Below are positions 35,216 to 44,430 of a stretch of DNA of 64,000 bases, one piece after another. The notes under the pieces are model-generated. The model ran no database searches, had not been told where the DNA came from, and saw only the letters and a list, made by a program, of their open reading frames with translations. Numbering within the stretch: the first letter of the stretch is position 1; each line of letters starts with the position of its first letter. The stretch covers positions 1 through 64,000 of the forward strand of contig NZ_AP025515.1 in the NCBI RefSeq assembly GCF_024347655.1. Direction: 5' to 3'. Source of the DNA: Vibrio toranzoniae. GTDB taxonomy: Bacteria > Pseudomonadota > Gammaproteobacteria > Enterobacterales > Vibrionaceae. Both the position numbers and the translations under genes were made by a program.

Positions 35216-36946
35216 CTAAGTCAGAGCCGGTTTTTGTTCTAAGTCACTGTCTTGTTCTGATTTAACCTTAGGTTGTGGCATCGCGCCAACCTTCGTTTCA
35301 ACCATTGGTTCTACAGGGCCATCCAGCTTATCTTCCTCTGGGTGAACGTGCTCAGGAAGCATCGCCCAAGGCTTAGGCTCGCGTCGAATGCTATGGAACA
35401 GCGTTAAGCTCATTACCGAGATGAAGATCGCGATAGGGAAGCCCGCAATAATAGAGGCAGTCTGCATTGCTTTTAAGCCTCCCGCATACAGCAGTACGCC
35501 AGAAATTGCCGCAATCATAACGCCCCATAGTACACGAATGGATTTGGGTGGCTCGCTGTCCCCCGCGGCGTCTAAAGTACACAGGACCAATGTTCCAGAG
35601 TCTGCAGAGGTAATGAAATAGGTCCCAAGAAGCATACAAGCCAGCACACTTAGCAGTTTACCGAACATACCTGTGTCTAGATTATCGAACATGGTAAACA
35701 GTGCTCGCGTTGTATCGGCTTTGGTTGCCTCTAGAATCGGACCTCCAGTGAATGGTGCAGGTGCGGCTTGACCGGCTTCTTGTGCGGCAACCACTTGTGC
35801 TTCGTGCGCCACACGTGCATCTTGCTCCACTTTCAATGCTGCGCCGCCAAAGACAGAAATCCATAAGAAAGTGATTAGCGTTGGAACAATTAAAGCACCG
35901 CCAATAAGTTCACGAATAGTACGTCCTTTCGAAATCCGCGCGATAAACATACCCACGAACGGTGCCCAAGTCATCCACCACGGCCAGTAGTATGCCGTCC
36001 ACCAGTTTTGCCACCCTGAGTCATTCTGTGTGTCGCTCCATAGGCTCATACCGACAATATTCTGCGCATATAAGCCGGTACTTTCTAGTAGAGTATTGAG
36101 AATGTAGCGCGTTGGTCCGATGTAAAGCACAACCAGAACTAGCATAAGTGAGAGCAGCATATTCCATTCTGATAGACGGCGAATTCCTTTACCCACGCCA
36201 GACAAAACGGACGCTACCGCACAAGTACATAAAGCCACAATAATGAATAGTTGTGTACCTAAACTGATACCTAAGCCGAAGGCTTGATTCAGGCCAGAGT
36301 TAATTTGAATAACCCCCATCCCTAAGGTTTGTGAAATACCGAATGCGGTCACCGCAACCGTCAGGATATCTACGGTATGACCGATTGGGCCGTAAATTCG
36401 GTCACCGATCAAAGGGTGCAGAATAGAGCGGAGTGTAAACGGCAAATCTTTACGGTAAGAAAAGTAAGACAACGCGAGCGCAACAATTATAAAGACCGAC
36501 CACGGGTGCAGGCCCCAGTGGAAAAAAGTCAGTTTCATTGATGTTGTGGCAGCTTCATTCGTTAACCCTTGTGAAAATGGGTTATCGGCGTAATGCCACA
36601 TCGGTTCAGCGACAGACCAGAAAATCAGGCCTATCCCCATACCGCCAGAAAACAACATGGAAATCCAAGATAAGTAGCTAAACTCTGGCTTTTCATCGTC
36701 TTTACTCAAACGAATATGACCGTAACGGCTGACCATTAGGTAGATAAGAAACCCGACAACTAAAGAGACGAGTCCGATATAAAACCACTTCATATTCTGC
36801 AAAAGAATACCGGAAATAGTTTCAAAGTACTGACCCGCTTGGTTGGCGAGAATGGCACAGAAAAGTACAAAACCGATGACAACGATCTTAGATGCGATCG
36901 TCACAGTTGGGTTGAGTCCTTTCAATATCCCTGATGTTGCTCTCAT
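35216..36946 (-). CDS. BCCT-family betaine/carnitine/choline transporter
   Basis: Sodium- or proton-coupled importer of quaternary ammonium compounds, 576 residues with 12 expected helices. The family signature GGMGIGLIFWSVAEPMWHY is near residue 100, and the tryptophan-rich stretch WWTAYYWPWWMTWAPFVGMFIARIS lies around 315-340. The C-terminal tail is long, charged and Pro/Glu-rich. An Ala/Gln-rich insert (about 375-400) lies in a periplasmic loop. It is divergent from the Rieske oxygenase operon, so it probably imports that pathway's substrate. Confidence 0.92.
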   Translation of the reverse strand: MRATSGILKGLNPTVTIASKIVVIGFVLFCAILANQAGQYFETISGILLQNMKWFYIGLVSLVVGFLIYLMVSRYGHIRLSKDDEKPEFSYLSWISMLFSGGMGIGLIFWSVAEPMWHYADNPFSQGLTNEAATTSMKLTFFHWGLHPWSVFIIVALALSYFSYRKDLPFTLRSILHPLIGDRIYGPIGHTVDILTVAVTAFGISQTLGMGVIQINSGLNQAFGLGISLGTQLFIIVALCTCAVASVLSGVGKGIRRLSEWNMLLSLMLVLVVLYIGPTRYILNTLLESTGLYAQNIVGMSLWSDTQNDSGWQNWWTAYYWPWWMTWAPFVGMFIARISKGRTIRELIGGALIVPTLITFLWISVFGGAALKVEQDARVAHEAQVVAAQEAGQAAPAPFTGGPILEATKADTTRALFTMFDNLDTGMFGKLLSVLACMLLGTYFITSADSGTLVLCTLDAAGDSEPPKSIRVLWGVMIAAISGVLLYAGGLKAMQTASIIAGFPIAIFISVMSLTLFHSIRREPKPWAMLPEHVHPEEDKLDGPVEPMVETKVGAMPQPKVKSEQDSDLEQKPALT

Positions 36947-37043
36947 AGGCGTCCCTCACATTACTTTTGTTAGTTGTGTTATTGGTTGTTGCTTTATTGT
37001 TAAATTTTGAAAGAGAGTAGAGAGTGCTTAGCGCCGTTTCAAC

Positions 37044-37077
37044 TGATTAATACTCATCGGTTGATGAGTATTAATCA
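37044..37077. promoter_or_regulatory. 34-base perfect palindrome in the BCCT/Rieske divergent promoter
   Basis: The arms TGATTAATACTCATC (37044-37058) and GATGAGTATTAATCA (37063-37077) are exact complements around GGTT. It sits 98 bases upstream of the BCCT start and 189 upstream of the oxygenase start. ACTCATC recurs at 37144-37150 inside a weaker repeat (GGATGA-N7-TCATCC, 37133-37151). The likely role is an operator for both transcripts. Confidence 0.65.
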
Positions 37078-37265
37078 TGCAAACAATAACCTTGTTTAAT
37101 TATGTAGTTTTTGTTGCCCAGGAATAATACATGGATGACAAAAACTCATCCAAGCCCTCCGAAAAAGTCGTTTGTTTGTTGCGGTTTTGTTAATCAATAT
37201 TGGCATCACTAACACAACACGATGTTGTACGCACTGGATGCAACTCGACTTTCGGAGATAAGAAT

Positions 37266-38453
37266 ATGAGCAATGTCAACCAAACCATTATTCCTGTTGA
37301 ACTTGTTGATAAAGTACTAAACCCAATCAGCGAAGCGACAGGGATGCCAAACGAAGCCTACACAAATGCTGAGTACTTTACGTTTGAGCGTGATCAGGTG
37401 TTTGGTAACACATGGGTATGTATTGGTTTTGCCTCGGACCTTCTTAAAGATGGCTACGTGATGCCAATAGACTTCATGAACCTACCACTATTAATGATGA
37501 GAAACCGTCAAGGTGAAGTTCAAGTATTCCACAACGTGTGTAGTCACCGTGGTATGAAGCTGGTTCATGAAGCGGGTGAGGTGCAAGGCATGATTCGCTG
37601 TCCTTACCATTCATGGACTTATGATCTTGACGGCAACCTAAAAGGCACGCCACATATCGGCGGTATAGCGAAGCATAAAGATGACCGCTTTAAATGTGAA
37701 AAGCACGGTCTGAAACCATTGCGTTCAGCGGTATGGATGGACATGGTTTTTGTCAACCTGTCGGGTGATGCAGCAAGCTTTGAAGAACATATTGCACCGT
37801 TAGAACAACGTTGGCAGACATTCTTGGGTAAAGACGGTTTGGGCCTTCTGCGTCGTGTCAACATGGGTGGTAACTTAGAAATCGAAGTGAACAGCAACTG
37901 GAAGCTAACAGTGGAAAATTACTGTGAAGCGTACCACCTGCCTTGGGTACACCCAAGTTTGAATAGCTACTCGCGTTTGGAAGATCACTATAACATCATG
38001 TTTGACGAACGTTTTGCAGGCCAGGGCAGCCTTGCATACAACCTGTCTGACACGGCGGGTACGCATCTTCCAAAATTTCCTAGTTGGCCAGAAGACAAAC
38101 TACGCCATGCAGAATACGTAGCGTTATTCCCGAATGTGTTACTTGGCATTCAGGCCGACCACGCCTTTGCGATGATGATCGAACCAATTAATGCCGACAA
38201 GAGCATTGAGCACCTTCGCGTCCTTTATGTCGGCGACGAAGCAACCAAAGATGAATTTGCCGCTTGTCGCACTGCCACCGTTGAATCTTGGCGTGTGGTA
38301 TTTGGTGAAGATATCGGTGCGGTAGAGGGCATGCAGCAAGGTCGCTATTCACCAGGCTTCGGTGGTGGCGTGTTCTCACCTGAAATGGATGTCCCAACTC
38401 ACTTCTTCCAAACATGGTTAGCGAAACAAGTCAAAACGGCAATGGAGCAGTAA
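37266..38453 (+). CDS. Rieske non-haem iron oxygenase, quaternary-ammonium type (CntA/GbcA-like)
   Basis: Oxygenase alpha subunit of 395 residues. The Rieske [2Fe-2S] ligands are C92, H94, C112 and H115 (CSHRGM and CPYHSW). The mononuclear iron site has H224 and H229 in ENYCEAYHLPWVHP, with Asp349 a likely third ligand. The residue bridging the two centres is Glu221, not the usual Asp; a Glu there is known in carnitine oxygenase CntA and in GbcA. With the BCCT importer and aldehyde dehydrogenase this suggests oxidative N-demethylation or C-N cleavage of a betaine or carnitine-like compound. GGAG 8 bases before the ATG at 37266 sets the start. Confidence 0.85.
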   Translation: MSNVNQTIIPVELVDKVLNPISEATGMPNEAYTNAEYFTFERDQVFGNTWVCIGFASDLLKDGYVMPIDFMNLPLLMMRNRQGEVQVFHNVCSHRGMKLVHEAGEVQGMIRCPYHSWTYDLDGNLKGTPHIGGIAKHKDDRFKCEKHGLKPLRSAVWMDMVFVNLSGDAASFEEHIAPLEQRWQTFLGKDGLGLLRRVNMGGNLEIEVNSNWKLTVENYCEAYHLPWVHPSLNSYSRLEDHYNIMFDERFAGQGSLAYNLSDTAGTHLPKFPSWPEDKLRHAEYVALFPNVLLGIQADHAFAMMIEPINADKSIEHLRVLYVGDEATKDEFAACRTATVESWRVVFGEDIGAVEGMQQGRYSPGFGGGVFSPEMDVPTHFFQTWLAKQVKTAMEQ

Positions 38454-38454
38454 T

Positions 38455-39891
38455 ATGATGCATTACCTCAATTATATTGACGGTGAATGGTGCAATTCCG
38501 AGCATTCACTTATGGTCATGAACCCAGGCACCGCAGAAGCTTACGCGACAATTGCAGAAGCGACTATTGCCGATGCAGATCGAGCAATGGCAGCTGCTCG
38601 CCGAGTGGTTAATCAAGGTATTCTGTCGGACATTCGTCCTGCAGTAAGAACAGAATGGATGCTAAAAGCGGCCGTGGCGATTCGTGAAATGGTTGATGAA
38701 GGTGGGCTCGTTGCCTGTCGTGAAAATGGTAAATCTTTGCAAGATGCTAAAGATGAGTTTTTAGAATCGGCACGCTACTTCGAATACTACGCGGGTATGG
38801 CAGACAAGCTGGAAGGAACGTCGATACCACTGGGTAAAGACTATGTCGATTTCACTCAGTACGTTCCGTTTGGCGTTTCTGTGCAGATCGTACCGTGGAA
38901 TTTTCCGGTATCGATTTGTGCTCGTTCCTTAGCACCAGCATTAGCTGCGGGTAATGCTGTGGTTATTAAGTCGCCTGAGATCTCACCACTGGCCATGACG
39001 TTACTGATTAAAGCGATTGAAAAAGCGGGCTTCCCGAAAGGCACGATTAACCTGCTGTGTGGTAAAGGCTCTGTAGTTGGTAGTCATTTAGTGCAGCACC
39101 AAGAGGTCGATCAAATCGTATTCACAGGCTCGGTACCGACCGGCCAACGCATCTTGAAAGATTCAGCGCAACGCGCCACACCATCAGTGATGGAGTTAGG
39201 TGGTAAATCTGCCGCTATCGCACTGAAGGATGTAAACCTTGAAACACTACTGAAAAGCGTTCAGGTCGGTATTTTCTTCAATGCGGGCCAAGTGTGTTCA
39301 GCGATGTCTCGTTTATTGATCCAAAAAGAACGTTATGAAGAAGTGAAAGCGGCTGTAGTCGAAATGGCCCAAGGCCTGACCATTGGTCAAGGTGAAAGCC
39401 AGCCAGATCTCACACCGCTTGTCTCTGCTGATCAACAAGCGCGTGTGCTTGAAATGATAGCGCAAGCGAAAGCTGACGGCGCGAAGATTCTTACTGGTGG
39501 CTACGTACCGGATCTATCGGGCTACTTTATCGCTCCGACGGTGATTGAAGCCTCGCCGGATATGCGTATAGCGCAAGAAGAAGTGTTTGGCCCTGTGTTG
39601 GTGGTTACATCGTTTGAAACCGAGCAAGAAGCCATCGAGATCGCGAATGGCACTGATTTTGGTCTAGTGGCTGGTGTATTTGGTGAAAAGCTAAACCAAA
39701 CAGTACGTGTGGCGCAGCAACTTCGTGGTGGGCAAGTGTTCATCAATGAATGGTTTGCTGGTGGTATTGAAACACCATTTGGTGGCGTGGGTTTGTCCGG
39801 CTTTGGACGAGAAAAAGGACAAGAAGCGATTTATAGCTATGTCCAGACGCGCAATATTGCCATTCGTTTACAGCAAGACGGCGACGTATAA
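38455..39891 (+). CDS. NAD(P)-dependent aldehyde dehydrogenase
   Basis: Soluble enzyme of 478 residues. The family residues are present: Asn in PWNFP, the Rossmann stretch FTGSVPTGQRIL, the general base Glu in MELGGKSA, and the nucleophile Cys in NAGQVCSAMSRL; EEVFGPVL and PFGGVGLSGFGRE are near the C terminus. It starts one base after the oxygenase stop, so it is translationally coupled. It probably oxidises the aldehyde released by the oxygenase (for carnitine this would be malic semialdehyde); the true substrate is unknown. Confidence 0.9.
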   Translation: MMHYLNYIDGEWCNSEHSLMVMNPGTAEAYATIAEATIADADRAMAAARRVVNQGILSDIRPAVRTEWMLKAAVAIREMVDEGGLVACRENGKSLQDAKDEFLESARYFEYYAGMADKLEGTSIPLGKDYVDFTQYVPFGVSVQIVPWNFPVSICARSLAPALAAGNAVVIKSPEISPLAMTLLIKAIEKAGFPKGTINLLCGKGSVVGSHLVQHQEVDQIVFTGSVPTGQRILKDSAQRATPSVMELGGKSAAIALKDVNLETLLKSVQVGIFFNAGQVCSAMSRLLIQKERYEEVKAAVVEMAQGLTIGQGESQPDLTPLVSADQQARVLEMIAQAKADGAKILTGGYVPDLSGYFIAPTVIEASPDMRIAQEEVFGPVLVVTSFETEQEAIEIANGTDFGLVAGVFGEKLNQTVRVAQQLRGGQVFINEWFAGGIETPFGGVGLSGFGREKGQEAIYSYVQTRNIAIRLQQDGDV

Positions 39892-40032
39892 CTACTGTGT
39901 CATTTGATTTCATTACCTCGTACCGGCTTGGATTTCAGACCACAAGATCGGACGAGGTTGATGAAATCGATATAAATCTGACAGAGGTTTGTAGACACGG
40001 GAATTTAGAACAAGGTAGTTGGAGTAAAGTTG

Positions 40033-41466
40033 ATGAAAAAGTGGCTCTGTATTATTTGCGGCTTAATCTATGATGAAGCACAAGGTTGGCCATCCGATGG
40101 TATTGCACCGGGAACAGCATGGGAAGACGTACCAGACGATTGGTTATGCCCAGATTGTTTAGTGGGTAAGGCCGATTTTGAAATGATCGACATCACCGAT
40201 GATGCGCCGATCGAAGAGGTTACTGCGGTGTCTTCGGTATCAGTAGGCTCGGCTGTTCAGCCAAATACGGCTCAGCCATTGCCATCTGAAGTTACTCAGC
40301 CAGCATTCTCAAATGATCCTATCGTTATTATCGGCAGCGGTCACAGTGGTTATCAGTTAGCGGTCGCACTTAGATCGCAATCTGCGACAGTTCCGATCAC
40401 TGTCTTTACCTCTGATGATGGCGCACTGTACAGCAAACCTGCGTTGTCTAATGCATTGGCCATGAATAAAGGCGGCGATGCATTACAAAGTGAAAGCGCA
40501 TTGGAATGGGAAAGCCGCTTGAACATCCGTGTTTACCCGAATACCCGTGTAGAACAAATCGATCGTGCGAACTTAACGTTGCTCACCTCCATCGGCAAAT
40601 ACGCATACAGCAGCTTGGTGTTGGCAACAGGTGCGTCACCGATTGAAATCCCAATTGAAGGTGATCGCTCTTATGTTATGAGCGTAAACGATTTGGTTGA
40701 CTACCGCCGTTTCAGAACTCAGCTACAAGATAAAAAGCGTATCGCGATTCTTGGCGATGGCTTAATTGGTTGCGAATTTGCGAATGACCTGATCGAAAGC
40801 GGCTATGAAGTCACGGTGATTGGTTTGGGGAAATGGCCAATGGAGCGTTTGATTCCACACCAACTCGGTGAGTCACTGCAAAGCGCGCTCACAGATCGCG
40901 GCGTGGAGTGGGCATTGCAAGACAGCATTGCCAGAGTCGATGCTATGTCCGAATCAAGCGCGGTTTTACATCTTAATAGTGGAAAACAGATTGAAGCTGA
41001 CTTAGTGCTAAGTGCGGTTGGTCTTAAGCCAAATGTTTCTCTGGCTGAGCTAGCGGGACTCGAAGTAGGCCGAGGTATTAAAGTGAATCAATTCGGTCAG
41101 ACGAGTGATGAGAACATTTACTCACTCGGTGATTGTGTTGAAACAGATCAAGGTTGGCAACCGTATATTGCGCCAATTAATCAAATGATTCCTTCCGTGA
41201 CGAAAAGCTTGCTAGGTGATATTACGCCTATCTCTTTGACGCCAACACCAGTGATTGTGAAAACGCCGCTCCTTCCTTTGACGATTTTCCCTGTTGCGCC
41301 CAATGCACAAGGGCAGTGGTACATCGAACACCAAGGCGATGATCTCACGGCGGGATTTTATTCGCCAGAAGGAGTGATGCTGGGATTTGCATTGCTTGGG
41401 CGACAAGTACAGTCATTGCGCGCGCCTTGGTTAGAGCAATTGTCATTTAAGCAAACTGCAGCGTAA
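40033..41466 (+). CDS. Rubredoxin fused to NAD(P)H:rubredoxin reductase
   Basis: Two-domain electron-transfer protein of 477 residues. Residues 1-50 are a rubredoxin with iron ligands in WLCIICGLIYD and WLCPDCLVGK. A Pro/Ser/Thr linker (about 60-95) leads to an FAD/NAD disulfide-reductase-like domain with IIGSGHSGYQLAVAL, the NAD motif ILGDGLIGCEFANDL and the FAD motif YSLGDCVE. Rubredoxin reductases normally feed alkane hydroxylases; here the fusion lies in the oxygenase operon, so it may supply electrons to the Rieske centre. The ATG at 40033 follows GGAG by 8 bases. Confidence 0.88.
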   Translation: MKKWLCIICGLIYDEAQGWPSDGIAPGTAWEDVPDDWLCPDCLVGKADFEMIDITDDAPIEEVTAVSSVSVGSAVQPNTAQPLPSEVTQPAFSNDPIVIIGSGHSGYQLAVALRSQSATVPITVFTSDDGALYSKPALSNALAMNKGGDALQSESALEWESRLNIRVYPNTRVEQIDRANLTLLTSIGKYAYSSLVLATGASPIEIPIEGDRSYVMSVNDLVDYRRFRTQLQDKKRIAILGDGLIGCEFANDLIESGYEVTVIGLGKWPMERLIPHQLGESLQSALTDRGVEWALQDSIARVDAMSESSAVLHLNSGKQIEADLVLSAVGLKPNVSLAELAGLEVGRGIKVNQFGQTSDENIYSLGDCVETDQGWQPYIAPINQMIPSVTKSLLGDITPISLTPTPVIVKTPLLPLTIFPVAPNAQGQWYIEHQGDDLTAGFYSPEGVMLGFALLGRQVQSLRAPWLEQLSFKQTAA

Positions 41467-41478
41467 CGGAGAAAGAAG

Positions 41479-42795
41479 ATGATTCATTTACCCAACGATG
41501 ATGCGACATGTGGTTGGTACCACGCGCTATCCAGTATCCCAGAAAAACCGACATTAAAAGGCAAACAAACGGCGGATTACGTTGTGCTTGGTGCAGGGTT
41601 TGCTGGCCTAGCGATGGCAAGACGCCTAGCGGAACACGCGCCGAATGCCCGTATTATACTGATTGATGCACAGAAAATCGGTCAAGGCGCATCGGGGAGA
41701 AACTCAGGCTTTGTGATCGACCTGCCGCATAAGTTTTCATTAGAGCATCCGGATCCTGCGCATAAACAAAAACTCTTAGCGTTAAACCGATCGGCGATTG
41801 CTCAATTAGATTGTTTGATCAGCCAATACAGCATTGATTGCCAGTGGTCAGCGAAAGGAAAATATCAAGGTGCGGTAGGTGAGCGTGGTGAAGCGTACCT
41901 CGATCACTTTGAACATCTGATGCAAGACCTTGGCGAACCATACTCTCACGTTGATGGTAGTGAGTTAGCAAAAGTGCTGGGGACGAACTACTACAGCCGC
42001 GCTATCTATACGCCAGGCGGCTATTTAATGCAGCCTGCTGCGCTGGTGCGAGGTTTGGGGGAAAGCTTGCCTAATAACGTAGAAGTGTTAGAAAACTCAC
42101 CAATCCGCAAACTGAGCAAAGAGAACGGGCATTGGGTTCTGCATGGTGACGATGGCTTAGTTGAGACCACCGAATTGTTACTCGGCACCAGTATTTTTAC
42201 CCGCGAGTTTGGTTACCTGAAAAACAGATTGTTACCTGTGATGACATTTGCGAGTTGGACTCGTCCACTAACTGATGCTGAAATGCAGCGTTATGGCGGC
42301 CAATTGAACTGGGGGCTAACCCCAGCAGACCACGCGGGAACCACATTACGTATGACAGCCGATCGCCGAATTTTGATCCGCAATACTTACAAACATGTGC
42401 CGAAGTACGGCTCAAGCATGAGCGATAAAGTCAGAGAGCAAATTCGCGACGATCATCGTCAAGTCTTTCTGGCTCGTTACCCCGAGCTGGCCGACGTACC
42501 ATTCACCCACACATGGGGTGGGGTATATGCCATCTCACGCAACTTTACTAACTTCTTCGGACAATTAGATCAAGGTGTGTACGCCAGTGCGTGTGATAAC
42601 GGTGTTGGAGCCGCTTGGGGAACGATTTCGGGCACACTGTTGGCTGACTACGTGATGGGCGCGACCTCCAACTCGTTAGGCGATATTCAAAGTGTAACTG
42701 GCATGCCGAGCATGAACCCACCAGAGCCTTTCTTAGGTATGGGCGTGAAAAGCCGCATTCAATTGGCAAAATGGCAGAGCCGGAGTGAACTATGA
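41479..42795 (+). CDS. FAD-dependent amine oxidoreductase (DAO family, PuuB-like)
   Basis: Flavoprotein of 438 residues. The FAD-binding start is VVLGAGFAGLAMARRLAEH (about 34-52), with the glutamate-type turn replaced by LIDAQKIGQGASGRNSGF, a signature of amine oxidases such as gamma-glutamylputrescine oxidase. The C-terminal block THTWGGVYAISRNFTNFFGQ, then YASACDNGVGAAWG closes the FAD site. It probably oxidises a secondary or tertiary amine intermediate of the pathway. GGAGAAAGA lies before the ATG, 12 bases after the previous stop. Confidence 0.85.
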   Translation: MIHLPNDDATCGWYHALSSIPEKPTLKGKQTADYVVLGAGFAGLAMARRLAEHAPNARIILIDAQKIGQGASGRNSGFVIDLPHKFSLEHPDPAHKQKLLALNRSAIAQLDCLISQYSIDCQWSAKGKYQGAVGERGEAYLDHFEHLMQDLGEPYSHVDGSELAKVLGTNYYSRAIYTPGGYLMQPAALVRGLGESLPNNVEVLENSPIRKLSKENGHWVLHGDDGLVETTELLLGTSIFTREFGYLKNRLLPVMTFASWTRPLTDAEMQRYGGQLNWGLTPADHAGTTLRMTADRRILIRNTYKHVPKYGSSMSDKVREQIRDDHRQVFLARYPELADVPFTHTWGGVYAISRNFTNFFGQLDQGVYASACDNGVGAAWGTISGTLLADYVMGATSNSLGDIQSVTGMPSMNPPEPFLGMGVKSRIQLAKWQSRSEL

Positions 42796-43142
42796 AGCAA
42801 GTAAAACGAGTAGACAGTAAAGCGTTAGATTTCAATGTACGTGGTGACACGCCAGGAATGGCCTACGTTGCACGTGCACTTAGCTCCGAAATTTCGCCAA
42901 ATATCGGGGTGGGCTTTGCTAAGTGGGAAGGCGCGAAAGTCGCGTGGACCGTATTGTACGATGAAGTGATTTTTGTGATTGAAGGCTGTTTTGAGCTCAC
43001 TGCAAATGGCGAAACACATTTTGTTCACCCAGGACAAATGCTCTGGATTCCAGAAGGAACCGAGCTGGTTTATGGTGGCCATGCGTTATTTGGTTACGTG
43101 GTTCACCCTGGTAACTGGAAAGAAATTCATGGTATCGAGTAA
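42792..43142 (+). CDS. Cupin-domain protein (EutQ-like)
   Basis: Single-cupin protein of 116 residues. The beta-barrel strands read VAWTVLYDEVIFVIEGCFEL and GETHFVHPGQMLWIPEGTELVYGG; the metal site is reduced, with Glu in DEVIFVIEG and His in THFVHPGQ rather than the full HxH set, as in EutQ-type cupins. It overlaps the preceding stop by four bases (ATGA) and ends the operon. A structural or binding role is as likely as catalysis. Confidence 0.8.
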   Translation: MKQVKRVDSKALDFNVRGDTPGMAYVARALSSEISPNIGVGFAKWEGAKVAWTVLYDEVIFVIEGCFELTANGETHFVHPGQMLWIPEGTELVYGGHALFGYVVHPGNWKEIHGIE

Positions 43143-43182
43143 CTATCTATCGTTCTCTTTAATTTTCAAAGGGTCCGCAGTG

Positions 43183-43263
43183 CTATGGCAGAAAACGCGG
43201 TTAGGAGGTTCCGATTTAGCCAACGTAGGATCGCCGGAATCAGAGGCAAGCGGAAAGAGTGAG
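43183..43263 (+). other. Possible 26-codon basic peptide or gene remnant
   Basis: Between the cupin gene and the threonine aldolase, ATG at 43183 opens MAENAVRRFRFSQRRI, then AGIRGKRKE and a stop. The stretch is more GC-rich than its surroundings and has no family I recognise. It could equally be a leftover fragment or a structured RNA. Confidence 0.2.
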
Positions 43264-43319
43264 TAATGTTAGAGCGAAAAATTGGAAAGTTATGTATTAC
43301 GCCAGAAAAACATAACAAT

Positions 43320-43345
43320 AAAGCTTCCCTTTAGGGGAAGCTCAA
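43320..43345. terminator. Terminator between the cupin operon and ltaE
   Basis: AGCTTCCC (43322-43329) pairs with GGGAAGCT (43335-43342); the minus strand then runs TTTATTG, so it mainly serves ltaE. Confidence 0.7.
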
Positions 43346-43386
43346 ATAGTAATTGGAATAGACGGTAAGCTCGTTGAGAGTTAAAG

Positions 43387-44391
43387 CTAAAGCGCGCTTT
43401 CTAATGTTGTTAGGAAAGTAGCAATGTCTTCTGCGCTAATGTCTCGGTGGGTAACAAAACGAATAGGGTTCCCTGGTGACATCGTAATGCCTTTTTCACC
43501 TAACTCTCGTGCGATGCGGTTGATATCAACAGACTCATCTAATTTAGCAAACACAATGTTAGTTTGGATGAAATCAGGGTTAACCGAGAAGCCTTCTAGC
43601 TCGTTTAAACCAATCGCTAGATTTTTTGCATTGTCGTGGTCAGCTTTAAGTTGAGCAACGTTCTCGGTCAGTGCCATTTTACCTGCTGCAGCAAGGATGC
43701 CGGCTTGACGCATACCGCCACCGACCATTTTACGTAGTCGACGTGCTTTAGCGATGTACTCTTTGCTACCAAGTAGGAGGGAACCAATCGGAGCGCCCAA
43801 ACCTTTCGATAAACAGATAGTCATCGAATCGAAGTGTTGTGCGATTTCCTTGATGTGAACATCCAGCGCCACTGCTGCGTTGTATACGCGCGCGCCATCT
43901 AGGTGCATTTGTAGGCCGTGTTGGTTTACGAACTCACGAGCTTCGGCTAAGTAAGACATCGGCAGTACTTTGCCATTAATCGTGTTTTCTAGGCTTAAAA
44001 GCTTAGTGCGGGCGAAGTGGCTGTCGTTTGGTTTAATCGCAGCAGCGAGCTTTTTGAAATCTAATGTACCGTCAGGGTTGTTATCGATTGGTTGAGGTTG
44101 AATCGAACCTAGTACCGCAGCGCCGCCAGCTTCGTACTTGTAGTTGTGCGCTTGTTGGCCACAAAGGTATTCGTCACCACGTTCACAGTGCGCCATTAAC
44201 CCGAGTAGGTTGGCTTGCGTACCTGAAGAGGTGAACATAGCGGCTTCAAAGCCCGTTTCGTTGGCTGCCCACAGTTCTAATTCGTTTACGGTTGGGTCGT
44301 CGCCATAAACATCATCACCCACTTCTGCGTTTGCCATTGCATCACGCATAGCTTGTGAAGGTTTAGTTACGGTATCAGAACGAAAGTCCAT
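43387..44391 (-). CDS. ltaE: Low-specificity L-threonine aldolase
   Basis: PLP enzyme of 334 residues cleaving threonine or allo-threonine to glycine and acetaldehyde. Begins MDFRSDTVTKPSQAM, with GDDVYGDDPTVNELE, a substrate loop HLDGARVYNAA, and the Schiff-base Lys in SKGLGAPIGSLLLG. AAGGAGAG precedes the ATG. It is near, but opposite to, the amine-oxidising operon; a shared glycine theme is possible but unproven. Confidence 0.93.
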   Translation of the reverse strand: MDFRSDTVTKPSQAMRDAMANAEVGDDVYGDDPTVNELELWAANETGFEAAMFTSSGTQANLLGLMAHCERGDEYLCGQQAHNYKYEAGGAAVLGSIQPQPIDNNPDGTLDFKKLAAAIKPNDSHFARTKLLSLENTINGKVLPMSYLAEAREFVNQHGLQMHLDGARVYNAAVALDVHIKEIAQHFDSMTICLSKGLGAPIGSLLLGSKEYIAKARRLRKMVGGGMRQAGILAAAGKMALTENVAQLKADHDNAKNLAIGLNELEGFSVNPDFIQTNIVFAKLDESVDINRIARELGEKGITMSPGNPIRFVTHRDISAEDIATFLTTLESAL

Positions 44392-44430
44392 GTTTCTCTC
44401 CTTGAGTACTTTAGGTAGTTATATAATTGG

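Noticed and set aside
43143..43320. Glycine riboswitch near the amine-oxidising operon and ltaE
   Set aside because: The core conserved blocks of the glycine aptamer are not present on either strand.
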